Shown piece after piece: positions 32,340 to 40,348 of a stretch of DNA of 57,325 bases. Each line of letters begins with the position of its first letter. The stretch's first letter is position 1. Both the position numbers and the translations under genes were made by a program. The stretch comes from an uncultured Collinsella sp. (lineage in GTDB: Bacteria > Actinomycetota > Coriobacteriia > Coriobacteriales > Coriobacteriaceae), in contig UQMD01000015.1 in the NCBI GenBank assembly GCA_900542155.1, positions 1 through 57,325 on the forward strand, written 5' to 3'. Below the pieces are notes generated by a model. That model saw nothing but the letters and a program-made list of their open reading frames with translations, did no database searches and had not been told where the DNA came from.

Positions 32340-33596
32340 ATGGCATTGCAGTTTACAGAGCGCGAGTTTATTCCCGTGCTGCTCGGTGGCGACATCAACG
32401 CCTATTCGGTGGCGCGCGCCTTCTACGAGGAGTACCAGGTCAAGAGCCTGGTCTTTGGCAAGTACCAGACGGGTCCCGCGTACCGCAGCCAGATTATCGA
32501 CTACACGCCCAACGTGGATATCGATACCATGCCCGTGATGCTCAGGACCGTCAACGGCATTGCCCAAGCGCATGCCGATAAGACGATTGTTCTTGTGGGC
32601 TGTGGCGATAACTATGTTGCCCTCGTGGCTCAGGCCAAGGATGCCCATGAGTTGGCGGATAACATCGTCGCGCCTTACGCTCCCTACAGCATGCTTGAGC
32701 AGTGTCAGAAGAAGGAGATCTTCTACGAGCTGTGCGAGAAGCATGGCGTGCCCTATCCGCATACCTTTACCTTCACCATGGCGATGCTGAACGCCCAAGG
32801 CGAGGCACCTGCCGAAGTGCTCGACCAGATCGATTTTCCCTACCCGATGATTCTGAAGCCTTCTGACGGCATCATGTGGTGGCAGCATGAGTTCGAGGGC
32901 CAGAAAAAGGCCTATGAGATTGCCGACCGTGCCGAGCTGGAACAGGTCATTCGCGACTCGTATGCCAGCGGCTACACCGACGACCTGATCTTGCAGGATC
33001 GCGTGCCCGGCAATGACGAGTACATGCGCGTGCTCACCAGTTATTCCGACCGCAACGGCAAGGTGCGCATGATGTGCCTGGGTCACGTGCTGCTCGAGGA
33101 GCATCAGCCTCACGGTGTCGGCAACCACGCCTGTATCATCACCGAGCCCAATGACGAGCTCATGGGCGGCGTGCGCAAGTTGCTCGAGGACCTTCACTTT
33201 GTGGGTTATTCCAACTTTGACGTTAAGTACGACGAACGCGACGGCTCGTTTAAGTTCTTCGATTTCAACACGCGCCAAGGTCGCAGCAACTACTACGTCA
33301 CTAACAGCGGCTTTAACGTTGCCAAGTATGTGGTGGACGAGTATGTGTTCAACCGCCCGTTTGAGCCGGAGTTTATGACGGCGCAGGACGAGGCGCTGTG
33401 GATGGTCGTTCCCATGGGCGTTGTCGACAAGTACGTCAAGGATCCCGAGCTGCGCGCTAAGGTGCATCGCCTGGACAAGGAAGGCAAGGGCGCCGACCCT
33501 TCGTTTATGAAGGGCGACTTTGTCTTTAACCGCTGGCTGCGCATGTGGCACACCAAGCTGCGTCACTTTAAGCTGTTCAAGACGTATTACAAGTAG
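32340..33596 (+). CDS. ATP-grasp ligase, probable D-aspartate ligase for peptidoglycan
   Basis: A 418-residue ATP-grasp carboxylate-amine ligase. It opens with FIPVLLGGDINAYSVARAFY, has the ATP-grasp core YPMILKPSDGIMWWQHEF, LQDRVPGNDEYMRV and the Mg-binding FFDFNTRQGRSNYY. This matches the Aslfm-type family that adds D-aspartate to the stem-peptide lysine of peptidoglycan precursors. The next gene encodes an aspartate racemase, the enzyme that would supply D-Asp. Together with a lysA gene in the window, this suggests a Lys-type wall with a D-Asp bridge; that is inference. The ATG at 32340 follows AGGAAG. Confidence 0.8.
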   Translation: MALQFTEREFIPVLLGGDINAYSVARAFYEEYQVKSLVFGKYQTGPAYRSQIIDYTPNVDIDTMPVMLRTVNGIAQAHADKTIVLVGCGDNYVALVAQAKDAHELADNIVAPYAPYSMLEQCQKKEIFYELCEKHGVPYPHTFTFTMAMLNAQGEAPAEVLDQIDFPYPMILKPSDGIMWWQHEFEGQKKAYEIADRAELEQVIRDSYASGYTDDLILQDRVPGNDEYMRVLTSYSDRNGKVRMMCLGHVLLEEHQPHGVGNHACIITEPNDELMGGVRKLLEDLHFVGYSNFDVKYDERDGSFKFFDFNTRQGRSNYYVTNSGFNVAKYVVDEYVFNRPFEPEFMTAQDEALWMVVPMGVVDKYVKDPELRAKVHRLDKEGKGADPSFMKGDFVFNRWLRMWHTKLRHFKLFKTYYK

Positions 33597-33680
33597 ATGA
33601 GTGCGGCGCCCGTCCGGTTTACATCGGGCGGGCGCGGGTATGATACGCGCAATTGCGGAAGCGTCACCAAGGAGGCGGCG

Positions 33681-34427
33681 ATGGAAAAGCTGGGAGTTAT
33701 CGGCGGCATGGGCGCCGAGGCCACGTCGTATTACTACGACCAGGTGGTGCGCCATACGGCTGCTGCCTGCGATCAGGAACATATCGACATGGTGGTGCTC
33801 TCCAAGTCGACCATGCCCGACCGCACGCTTGCCATTAAGACCGGCGAGCATGCCAAGCTGCTGGCGACCATGAAAGAGTGTGCCCAGGCACTCGAGTCGC
33901 TGGGCTGTGCGCACATTGCCATTCCCTGCAACACGTCTCACTACTTCTACGACCAGATCCAGTCGTTTACGAAGGTGCCGATTATTCACATGCCGCGTGA
34001 GTCGGTGCGCTATGCCCTTGCGGGTGCGGTGATGGGGGAGTGCGAGTTCGACCCCAACCTGAGTATGCCGGCCGAGCCGGTGCACAAGATTGGCATCATG
34101 GGCACCGACGGAACCGTGGGCGCGGGCGTCTACGGCCGCGAATGCGAGGCTGCGGGTGTTGAGGTCGTCTATCCCAGCGAGAAACGCCAGAACGATGTGA
34201 TGTCGCTTATCTACGATGATGTGAAAGCCGGACGTGAGCCCGATATGGATAAGTTCGACCGCGTGATGTGGGAGTTCGCCCGTAGCGGCTGCGACCGTGT
34301 CATTCTGGCCTGCACCGAGCTATCGGTGCTGCAGAAGTATCGAGAGATGCCCGAGATCACCCTCGATGCCATGGATGTCCTGGTGCGCGAATCCATCATC
34401 CGCAGCGGCGCCCCCTACCGCCTCTAG
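33681..34427 (+). CDS. Aspartate/glutamate racemase family protein
   Basis: A 248-residue cofactor-independent racemase. It starts LGVIGGMGAEATSYYYDQVV, and carries the two catalytic cysteines in IPCNTSHYFYD and LACTELSVL. The motif spacing suits aspartate racemase. It lies 84 nt downstream of the ATP-grasp D-aspartate ligase gene, with GGAGG 5 nt before the ATG. The product probably makes D-Asp for cell-wall bridges. A glutamate racemase role is less likely given length and the neighbour. A terminator pair follows. Confidence 0.85.
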   Translation: MEKLGVIGGMGAEATSYYYDQVVRHTAAACDQEHIDMVVLSKSTMPDRTLAIKTGEHAKLLATMKECAQALESLGCAHIAIPCNTSHYFYDQIQSFTKVPIIHMPRESVRYALAGAVMGECEFDPNLSMPAEPVHKIGIMGTDGTVGAGVYGRECEAAGVEVVYPSEKRQNDVMSLIYDDVKAGREPDMDKFDRVMWEFARSGCDRVILACTELSVLQKYREMPEITLDAMDVLVRESIIRSGAPYRL

Positions 34428-34485
34428 CTTCCGACCTGTCAAAAAGGACAGGTTAATTTTGGTAGGTTTTATCTGGTGAAACAGT

Positions 34486-34523
34486 AAAGGCCTCGGCTCG
34501 TTTGGTGCGAGCCGAGGCCTTTT
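34486..34523. terminator. Bidirectional terminator between racemase and ecfT
   Basis: A 15-bp perfect stem (34486-34500 with 34508-34522), 7-nt loop and a T tail. A smaller hairpin (ACCTGTC/GACAGGT, 34434-34453) precedes it. Confidence 0.85.
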
Positions 34524-34551
34524 GCGTTGGGCGGTTGCTGCCGGTGGCGAA

Positions 34552-35298
34552 CTAGAACAGGAAGCCGATGGCGATGAGGGCGATGCTGACGATGAGCACG
34601 GCGATGTCCAGGCCCTTGATGGGGTAGCGCTTGTACGAGCTGGCGCGTGTACGCAGATAGAAGCCGCGCTGTTCTGCCGCCAAGGCTGTGGCATCGGTCT
34701 TGCCCACGCTCGAGATGAGCAGTGGCACGCACAGTGGCAGCATGAGCTTAAGCTTCTTGATGGGGTTCTTGGTGTCGTACTCGACGCCGCGTGCGGTCTG
34801 CGCTTCCATGATGGCGTTCATCTCCTGACCAAACACCGGCACAAAGCGTAGCGCCGTGGTAAAGGTGAAGGCATAGCGATACGGCACGTGCAGTACCTCG
34901 ACGCAGGCGTTGGCAAGGTCGTTGAGCTTGGTCACCATGAGCATGAGGATGAGTGGTAACGCCACGCCCAGCAGGCGCAGGCAGGCCTTCGATCCCGTGA
35001 TGAGGCCCGTGTCGGTGATAAAGCCCCACACCACGTTGCCATCGCGCATAAAGGCTAGCTGGAGCACCAGCATGATAAGCGCGAGCGGAATCAGCAACTT
35101 GAGCAACGAGAACAGACGGTCGACGACGCCGGCATAGGCACCCAGCGCAAGGGTGAGTGCCAAAAAGCCCAGCAGCGCCACGTAGGTGTCGGACAAGAAG
35201 ATGCCGACGATGATGGCGGCGGCGAGGCCCAGTTTGACGACCGGGTTCAAGCGGTGCAGCAGTGTGTCGCCCGGCATATAGTCGATGACGTTAACCAC
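34552..35298 (-). CDS. ecfT: ECF transporter transmembrane component T
   Basis: A 248-residue membrane protein with about five or six helices, starting VNVIDYMPGDTLLHRLNPVVK. Its C-terminal half has the two coupling-helix motifs AQTARGVEYDT and AAEQRGFYLR, the Ala-Arg-Gly type signatures through which EcfT contacts the ATPases. It converts ATP hydrolysis into toppling of the S component. The start is a GTG at 35298 that overlaps the ATPase gene by 8 nt, indicating coupling. It is the last gene of the S, A-A', T operon. Confidence 0.9.
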   Translation of the reverse strand: MVNVIDYMPGDTLLHRLNPVVKLGLAAAIIVGIFLSDTYVALLGFLALTLALGAYAGVVDRLFSLLKLLIPLALIMLVLQLAFMRDGNVVWGFITDTGLITGSKACLRLLGVALPLILMLMVTKLNDLANACVEVLHVPYRYAFTFTTALRFVPVFGQEMNAIMEAQTARGVEYDTKNPIKKLKLMLPLCVPLLISSVGKTDATALAAEQRGFYLRTRASSYKRYPIKGLDIAVLIVSIALIAIGFLF

Positions 35299-37042
35299 GG
35301 TGGACCATCTCCTCGGTAATGCGAACGATATCGGTGACCTCGCTCACCTGTGCAAAGACGGGAGAGACGGAGGATGCCAGACGGCGCGAGAGTTCAATAA
35401 CCTGGGGAGGCTCCACGTAGGCACGCCGCATGAGATCGATGTTCGAGAATAGCTCGTGCGTGCGGCCGCGGTCGAGGATGTGACCGTCGGCCATTACTAC
35501 GATACGCTCGGCAAAGTCGGAAACAACTTCCATATCGTGGCAGACCATAATCACGGCGCAACCGCGCTCGGCCATGGTGCGCACTGTTTCCATGACGGTC
35601 ATGCACTCGCGGTAATCAAGGCCGCTCGTGGGCTCGTCGAGCACGACGATCTTGGGCTCAACCACTACGACGGAGGCAAGCGCCACCATTTGTCGCTGGC
35701 CGCGCGAAAGCGAGAAAGGCGCCTCATCGGCAGGCAGGCCAAAGCGGTCGATGACGAGTTGAGCACGACGCAGAGCCTCGGCGCGGTCCATGCCGCCAAG
35801 CTCCAAGCCAAAGGCGACCTCGTCGAGCACAGTGTCCTTGCAGATCTGACGGTCAGGGTTTTGGAAGAGGGTTGCAACTTCGCGGGCGATACGGCTCGTG
35901 GGAACGGCTGCGGTATCCAGTCCCGTGACGCGCACGCTGCCCGAGGCGGGCTTAAGCAGGCCTGTGAGCAGCTTGGTGAGCGTGGTCTTGCCGGCACCGT
36001 TCTGGCCGACGATGCCCACGAGCTCGCCGGGATAGAGGGTCAGGTTGAGGTCGTGGACGGCGGCGCCGCCATTGGGATAGGCAAACTCAACATGATCGAA
36101 GGTGAGCACGGGCTCGGCGTCCTTGGCGTGCGGGCGCAACGACGGTGCGTGCGGTGAGCCGGCGGGTGCCTGAATGTCGCTGCTTGCGTGTGCGGGGTCG
36201 ACGATGCCCGAAATCAGGCGCTCGGCCTCATCGACATCCAAGCAAGGGGTACCGCTTACCAGGCCATCGGCCTGGAGGCTATTGAAGATACGCGTGACGC
36301 GAGGGCAGTCGACGCCGATGGCACGGAGCTCGTCGGTATGCGCGAAGACCTCGTGTGGCTCGCCCAGCAGCGCGATTTCGCCATGGTTGAGCACGAGCAC
36401 GCGGTTGCAGTACTCCGAGAGCAGGGCGACCTTTTGCTCAACGACGGCGATGGTGATTCCAAGTGCGCGGTTTGCCTCACGTAGCGTCTCGAAGACCAGG
36501 GTGGAGCTGGCGGGGTCGAGCGCTGCGGTGGGCTCATCGAGCACGAGCACGCGCGGTCGCATGGCGAGGATGGCAGCGATGGCCACCTTTTGCTTTTGGC
36601 CGCCCGAGAGCGTGGCGATCTCGCGGTCGCGCAGGTCGCTGATGCCGACGGTCTCGAGCGTTTCGCTCACGCGCTGCTCGATCTGGTCGTGGGGAACGCC
36701 AAAGTTCTCGAGTCCAAAGAGTATCTCGTCCTCGACGACCGAAGCGACCATCTGCGTGTCGATATCCTGCAGCACGCTGCCGACGATCTGCGATACGTCG
36801 GTGAGCGAGACCTCGCAGGTGTCGTGGCCGCCAACCATGACGGACCCAAAGAACGTGCCGGTGTAGTGGTGGGGCACGGCGCCCGACAGGCAGGCGGAAA
36901 GCGTGGACTTGCCGGCGCCCGAGGGCCCGATGATGCCGATGAAATCTCCCTTGTTCACGCTGAGCGAGATGTGGCTAAGCGCCTGCTCGGTCTGCGTGCC
37001 ATAGGAGAACGAGACATCGTCGACGTTGATGATCGTTTCCAT
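35291..37042 (-). CDS. ecfA: ECF transporter fused A-A' ATPase
   Basis: A 583-residue protein with two ABC ATPase domains of CbiO/EcfA type fused by a short linker (about residues 280-320). Domain 1 has Walker A GPSGAGKST, signature LSGGQKQKV and Walker B VLVLDEPTAALD. Domain 2 has GQNGAGKTT, a non-canonical signature LSRGQRQMV and VVLDEPTSGLD. The second signature's Arg instead of Gly suggests asymmetric ATP sites. AAAGGTATCC precedes the ATG. Together with EcfT and the S component upstream it forms an energy-coupling factor importer. Confidence 0.92.
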   Translation of the reverse strand: METIINVDDVSFSYGTQTEQALSHISLSVNKGDFIGIIGPSGAGKSTLSACLSGAVPHHYTGTFFGSVMVGGHDTCEVSLTDVSQIVGSVLQDIDTQMVASVVEDEILFGLENFGVPHDQIEQRVSETLETVGISDLRDREIATLSGGQKQKVAIAAILAMRPRVLVLDEPTAALDPASSTLVFETLREANRALGITIAVVEQKVALLSEYCNRVLVLNHGEIALLGEPHEVFAHTDELRAIGVDCPRVTRIFNSLQADGLVSGTPCLDVDEAERLISGIVDPAHASSDIQAPAGSPHAPSLRPHAKDAEPVLTFDHVEFAYPNGGAAVHDLNLTLYPGELVGIVGQNGAGKTTLTKLLTGLLKPASGSVRVTGLDTAAVPTSRIAREVATLFQNPDRQICKDTVLDEVAFGLELGGMDRAEALRRAQLVIDRFGLPADEAPFSLSRGQRQMVALASVVVVEPKIVVLDEPTSGLDYRECMTVMETVRTMAERGCAVIMVCHDMEVVSDFAERIVVMADGHILDRGRTHELFSNIDLMRRAYVEPPQVIELSRRLASSVSPVFAQVSEVTDIVRITEEMVHRG

Positions 37043-37060
37043 GGATACCTTTCATAGTCA

Positions 37061-37104
37061 TTGGGGACGTTCTTACATGACTAGTCGTTTAAGAACGTCC
37101 CCAA
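37061..37104. repeat. 15-bp inverted repeat upstream of ecfA
   Basis: Perfect 15-nt arms (37061-37075 and 37090-37104; left arm TTGGGGACGTTCTTA) enclose 14 nt. It lies inside the S-to-A intergenic space. The GGGAC-type sequence recurs in other hairpins of this window (45453, 57253), hinting at a dispersed element. Confidence 0.7.
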
Positions 37105-37147
37105 GAGCTAGTTGTTTGGGACAGTCTTTGTTGGTGGAGTGCGGAGA

Positions 37148-37248
37148 CGGCTTTACGAGGGGCCCCAGGTTGGCGCGAAAGAGGAGCGCAGCGTACTTGG
37201 GTACGCGAGCGACGAATGAACGCCAAGATGGGGTGGCTCGTAAAGCCG
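37148..37248. repeat. Structured intergenic repeat family 1, copy B
   Basis: Outer arms CGGCTTTACGAG (37148-37159) and CTCGTAAAGCCG (37237-37248) pair perfectly; then CCCCA/TGGGG and TTGGCG/CGCCAA. The core GCGTAC-ttgg-GTACGC lies at 37191-37206 inside sequence shared with copies A and C (GAAAGAGGAGCG, GCGACGAATGAACG). The outer arms share nothing with the other copies apart from being complementary. It starts within 7 nt of the S-component stop codon and so could dampen transcription into ecfA. Confidence 0.78.
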
Positions 37249-37254
37249 AGCGGG

Positions 37255-37827
37255 TTAATGGAGCCTAAGGGCCTTCTGGATGGGCAAGTAGAGGGCACCG
37301 ACCAGAATGGCGTTAAAGACGGCGGTCATGGCGACGACGGGCAGCATAGCGGCGGCGAGCTCGCCCACCACGCCGAGCATGGCCATCTTGATGACCATGA
37401 AGATGACGCCCGAGACAAAGGTGGTCACGAACGTTGCGACGATGGCGACGGCAGACTTGACCTGTCCGTCCTTGGCAGCAGCGTTGACGATGACGGCCAT
37501 GAGCATGGCGGCGATGCCCTCGGCGGCAAAATCGACGAACGGCGAGGTGGTGGTGATCTGGATCACGGCAGCCGAGATGAGGCCAATGACGAGCGCCTGG
37601 CCGATGTTGGGGCGAACGACCAGGATGGTGAGGCAGAAGGCCGAGATGATGAACTCGGGGCTGATCATGCCGCCCGAGATGCCCGAGATTGCCTTGCCGA
37701 CGGTGAAGTTGAGGATGAAGCCGGCGGCGAGCAGGATGGCGAGCAGGACGAGGGCGCGGACATCGAGCTTGCCGCGGTCGGCGGTCTGGACGGTGCGGGG
37801 CTGGGCGGCGGTGGTGTTCTGAGACAT
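37255..37827 (-). CDS. trpP: ECF transporter S component, probable tryptophan importer
   Basis: A 190-residue, six-helix integral membrane protein (VLLAILLAAGFILNFTVGKA; GMISPEFIISAFCLTILVV; FVTTFVSGVIFMVIKMAMLG). Size and layout fit ECF substrate-binding S components. The fused ATPase and T genes lie downstream on the same strand. Substrate is inferred from the leader, which encodes a peptide with three successive Trp codons followed by an attenuator; a predicted ECF S component TrpP is known in Firmicutes. AAAGG lies upstream of the ATG at 37827. Direct sequence assignment to TrpP is tentative. Confidence 0.75.
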   Translation of the reverse strand: MSQNTTAAQPRTVQTADRGKLDVRALVLLAILLAAGFILNFTVGKAISGISGGMISPEFIISAFCLTILVVRPNIGQALVIGLISAAVIQITTTSPFVDFAAEGIAAMLMAVIVNAAAKDGQVKSAVAIVATFVTTFVSGVIFMVIKMAMLGVVGELAAAMLPVVAMTAVFNAILVGALYLPIQKALRLH

Positions 37828-37872
37828 GGTGAAAATCCTTTCGGAATGGGAGTGCAAGAGAAAAGCGGAGGC

Positions 37873-38002
37873 GCGTGATGCGAATGCGATCGGGCTCGAG
37901 ATAGAAAAAGGCCCCCGGTCGAAACCGGAGGCCTTCCAATCACCTAGAGCGCAAAAACAGGCGTGAGGGACTCACTGTCGACCGATCGAATTCGCATCAC
38001 GC
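37873..38002 (-). promoter_or_regulatory. Tryptophan attenuator with alternative pairings
   Basis: The leader RNA contains mutually exclusive pairings. CGGTCGA just after the Trp codons (37978-37984) is complementary to TCGACCG in the 3' arm of the terminator (37915-37921), so a ribosome stalled at Trp codons would leave it free to antiterminate. A ribosome that reaches the stop codon would mask it. A second, 21-bp inverted repeat with one mismatch (37873-37893 with 37982-38002) encloses the whole terminator. GTGAG-tcc-CTCAC at the leader stop forms a further small hairpin. Confidence 0.7.
37905..37935 (-). terminator. Attenuator terminator
   Basis: On the minus strand AAGGCC and GGCCTT (37930-37935 and 37908-37913), plus CCGGT/ACCGG, form an 11-bp stem with one mismatch around a UUCG loop, ending in five T residues (37905-37909). 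It lies between the leader peptide and the S-component gene. Confidence 0.85.
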
Positions 38003-38040
38003 CACCACCAGTTGTTGAGAGAGTTCATCGTGTTCTTCAT
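37972..38040 (-). CDS. Trp-rich leader peptide
   Basis: A 22-codon frame begins MKNTMNSLNN, then has three successive Trp codons (residues 11-13, TGG at 38002-38010), and ends RDANSIGRQ. AAAGGAG lies 8 nt upstream of the ATG. Position, ribosome binding site, tandem Trp codons and the following terminator are those of a transcription-attenuation leader peptide. Its translation senses charged tRNA-Trp and thereby sets expression of the ECF operon. Confidence 0.8.
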   Translation of the reverse strand: MKNTMNSLNNWWWRDANSIGRQ

Positions 38041-38166
38041 GTTGGTGGCTCCTTTCGTGATGCCGTGGCGCGGTCGTACCTTGTTGCTGTTGCGCTGCAC
38101 TATAGCACAGCGAAGTGTGTGCGGGGAAATCTTTTTTAAAAAGATTTCAGGCGGGTTTCCCACCGG

Positions 38167-38217
38167 TCAAAAGAGCGGGCTGAGCGAACGAGGCTGCCAT
38201 CGCTGCCTTGCCCGCTC
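38167..38217 (-). terminator. Terminator of the C69 dipeptidase gene
   Basis: GAGCGGGC (38173-38180) and GCCCGCTC (38210-38217) pair around a partly structured 29-nt loop, followed on the minus strand by TTTT. Confidence 0.65.
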
Positions 38218-38235
38218 AGCTAGGACATGAGGGCC

Positions 38236-40041
38236 TTAGGCCTTCTTGCGACGATAGATCACGTAGGCGCAGACGCCGATGATGACGACGGCGCCAACGG
38301 CCATGGCAGCCATGTTGTTGCCCTCGGACTTCTCCTCGGTGGCCTCTGCCTCTTTGACCTCGGGCTCGGCTACATCCTCATCGGAGAGGGCCTCGTCGGC
38401 GTAGGTGATGGACTCGACCAGGCAGTCGTTGTCGGCATCGTAGTCACTCGGGACGAACTCCTCGGAGAAATCCTCCTCCTTGAGGTAGTCACGCATCTCC
38501 TCGAGCATAGCCTTGCACTTGAGGTAGGTGTTCTTGGTGGCAGCCTTGCCGGCCTTGTTGGCCAGGGCGGTGCGGGCCTCGGTGTCCTCGGTGGCCTGCA
38601 TGGCATCGTCGACGGTCAGGTTCTGCTCGATGAGTTCCTTCTGCAGGGCGTCGAGATAGGCGCGGACGCCGGTGGCGCAGTGGTCGCGGTTCTCATAGGC
38701 GAGTGTGTTGATGTCCATGAGGACGTAGTTGATGGAGTTCTTGGGCTCCTCGTTGTTCACGACGTCTTCCTCTTCGCAGTGATCAAAGGAGACATCCTGA
38801 TCGCTGAAGTAGGGGCTGACCTCGGTGAGCAGTGCGGAGTAGAAGGGGATGGCGACGGAGAATTCGGCGTTGGAGAGCATCTCCCACTGAATGGTCGCGA
38901 TCTCGGGGTCCATGCCCTGACGGATCTGGAAGGTGTGGATCTCGGTGTTGCGGTTGGAACCAATGGCATAGGCGCCGTCGGTGTTGGCGTTGAGGCCGGC
39001 GACATTCTCGCCGCGGGCGGCGAACGAACGGATCATCTCAAAGGTGTTCCAGTCGGACTTGCCGGGCTGGAAGAACAGCGGCTGCATCTCGTGGACCAGG
39101 GCGCCGGTCGTGGCGCGAGCATCTTCGCGCTCGTCCTTAACGATCTCGTAGTCGGTGCCCTCGGCAAGCGGAGCCATGAAGTAATCGCGGCCCTGGATAT
39201 AGCGCGACCAAGAATGCATGGCCTGCTCGCTAATTTCCTCACCGTAGGTCTGGGCAACGTCGAACTGGCCGTCATCGAAGTACTTGGCAAAGCCCTTTTC
39301 TTCGGGCATGGTCTGAATGTCCTTGGAATGGAGGCAGTTCTCGGTGTCGTCGAGGTTAACCTTGTAGTTAAGGTTGCCGATGTTGGGGTTGACCGAGGCG
39401 ATGTCGTCGGTGAGCTTCATGGCAATCCACTGATGGCCAGAAAGTCCGGCGAACAGCCAGGTCTCGTTGTTGTCGGCGATGATGATCTGGTCGTTGGTGC
39501 AGATGCCCTGCTCGTCGACCAGACTTCCGAGGAGCTCGACGCCCTCGCGGGCCGTGGCGCTCTCGCCCAGGATGACGCTGGCGTAGTTGTATTCACCGAT
39601 GCCGGTCTCCTCGGTGAGGGGGTCGGCCTCCTCGGCCTTCTCGTTGTAGGAGGTGCTCAGCGTGGCAGAGCAGGAGACGCCCTTCTCGTTGATGCCAGCC
39701 TCGGAATAAGCGTCATAGCGATCTTCCCACTGAGAGGGGTTGTCGCGAACGAAGGTGTAGCGATACGTGGGGCCCGTGGACTTGTACTCAAAGCCGGATT
39801 CGAGCGAGGTGTACTTGCTACCGTCCTTGTGCGCAGGCTCAATGCCAAAGTGCTTGATATAGCGTGTGCTAAAGTCCTCTGCGCGGCCGTAGTACGTGTT
39901 GCCGTCCGCCGTGAGTTTGCTGCCCATGTAGATCTGGGTGCAAGCGAGTGCCGAGGTCGGCATGGCCATAATGGCCGCAGCTCCGAATGCAAGGCCGCAG
40001 CCAAGCTTCTTGAGCGTGTTGACGGGATGAGTAAACCTCAT
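38236..40041 (-). CDS. Cell-surface C69 family dipeptidase
   Basis: A 601-residue Ntn-hydrolase dipeptidase of peptidase family C69. A signal peptide (LGCGLAFGAAAIMAMPTSALA) ends directly before Cys34 in ACTQIYMGSKLTADGNTYY, the expected catalytic nucleophile, so signal cleavage would also expose the active residue. Downstream family motifs are GRAEDF, GINEKGVSCSATLS and SHQ-like DNNETWLFAGLSGHQW. The C-terminal end has an acidic spacer, a transmembrane helix (AAMAVGAVVIIGVCAYVIY) and RRKKA, so the enzyme is anchored on the outside. GGGAGGG precedes the ATG at 40041. The role is peptide scavenging at the surface. Confidence 0.9.
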   Translation of the reverse strand: MRFTHPVNTLKKLGCGLAFGAAAIMAMPTSALACTQIYMGSKLTADGNTYYGRAEDFSTRYIKHFGIEPAHKDGSKYTSLESGFEYKSTGPTYRYTFVRDNPSQWEDRYDAYSEAGINEKGVSCSATLSTSYNEKAEEADPLTEETGIGEYNYASVILGESATAREGVELLGSLVDEQGICTNDQIIIADNNETWLFAGLSGHQWIAMKLTDDIASVNPNIGNLNYKVNLDDTENCLHSKDIQTMPEEKGFAKYFDDGQFDVAQTYGEEISEQAMHSWSRYIQGRDYFMAPLAEGTDYEIVKDEREDARATTGALVHEMQPLFFQPGKSDWNTFEMIRSFAARGENVAGLNANTDGAYAIGSNRNTEIHTFQIRQGMDPEIATIQWEMLSNAEFSVAIPFYSALLTEVSPYFSDQDVSFDHCEEEDVVNNEEPKNSINYVLMDINTLAYENRDHCATGVRAYLDALQKELIEQNLTVDDAMQATEDTEARTALANKAGKAATKNTYLKCKAMLEEMRDYLKEEDFSEEFVPSDYDADNDCLVESITYADEALSDEDVAEPEVKEAEATEEKSEGNNMAAMAVGAVVIIGVCAYVIYRRKKA

Positions 40042-40146
40042 GATCCCTCCCAACCGTTGAAACCCCGCGGAACCGTGCAGGATTTCAGCTAATAAATACA
40101 TCTATTAGCCTATCGGAAGTCTAAAAAGTATTCACTAGATTCGGTT

Positions 40147-40183
40147 AAATACTCGATGAGCGTCATAAAATATGCGATGAGCG
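40147..40183. promoter_or_regulatory. Direct repeats 21 bp apart upstream of the C69 gene
   Basis: AAATACTCGATGAGCG (40147-40162) and AAATATGCGATGAGCG (40168-40183) match at 14 of 16 positions and are spaced two helical turns apart in an AT-rich leader. This is a plausible tandem operator for the dipeptidase gene. No cognate regulator is identified. Confidence 0.45.
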
Positions 40184-40265
40184 GATAAGAATACTCATTT
40201 TGTAGCTTTAGTTAAATAAAGGCACCCTGCATTTAATGCAGTGGAATAAAGCGCCAGACAATACT

Positions 40266-40315
40266 CAAAAGAAAACTCTCCCGCTGTTTAGAATTTGCAT
40301 AAACAGCGGGAGAGT
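40266..40315 (-). terminator. Terminator of the lipid kinase operon
   Basis: A 16-bp perfect stem (40275-40290 with 40300-40315) and 9-nt loop, followed on the minus strand by TTTTCTTTT. Confidence 0.88.
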
Positions 40316-40348
40316 CGATAACTGGATGAATATCATACTAATGTGGTT

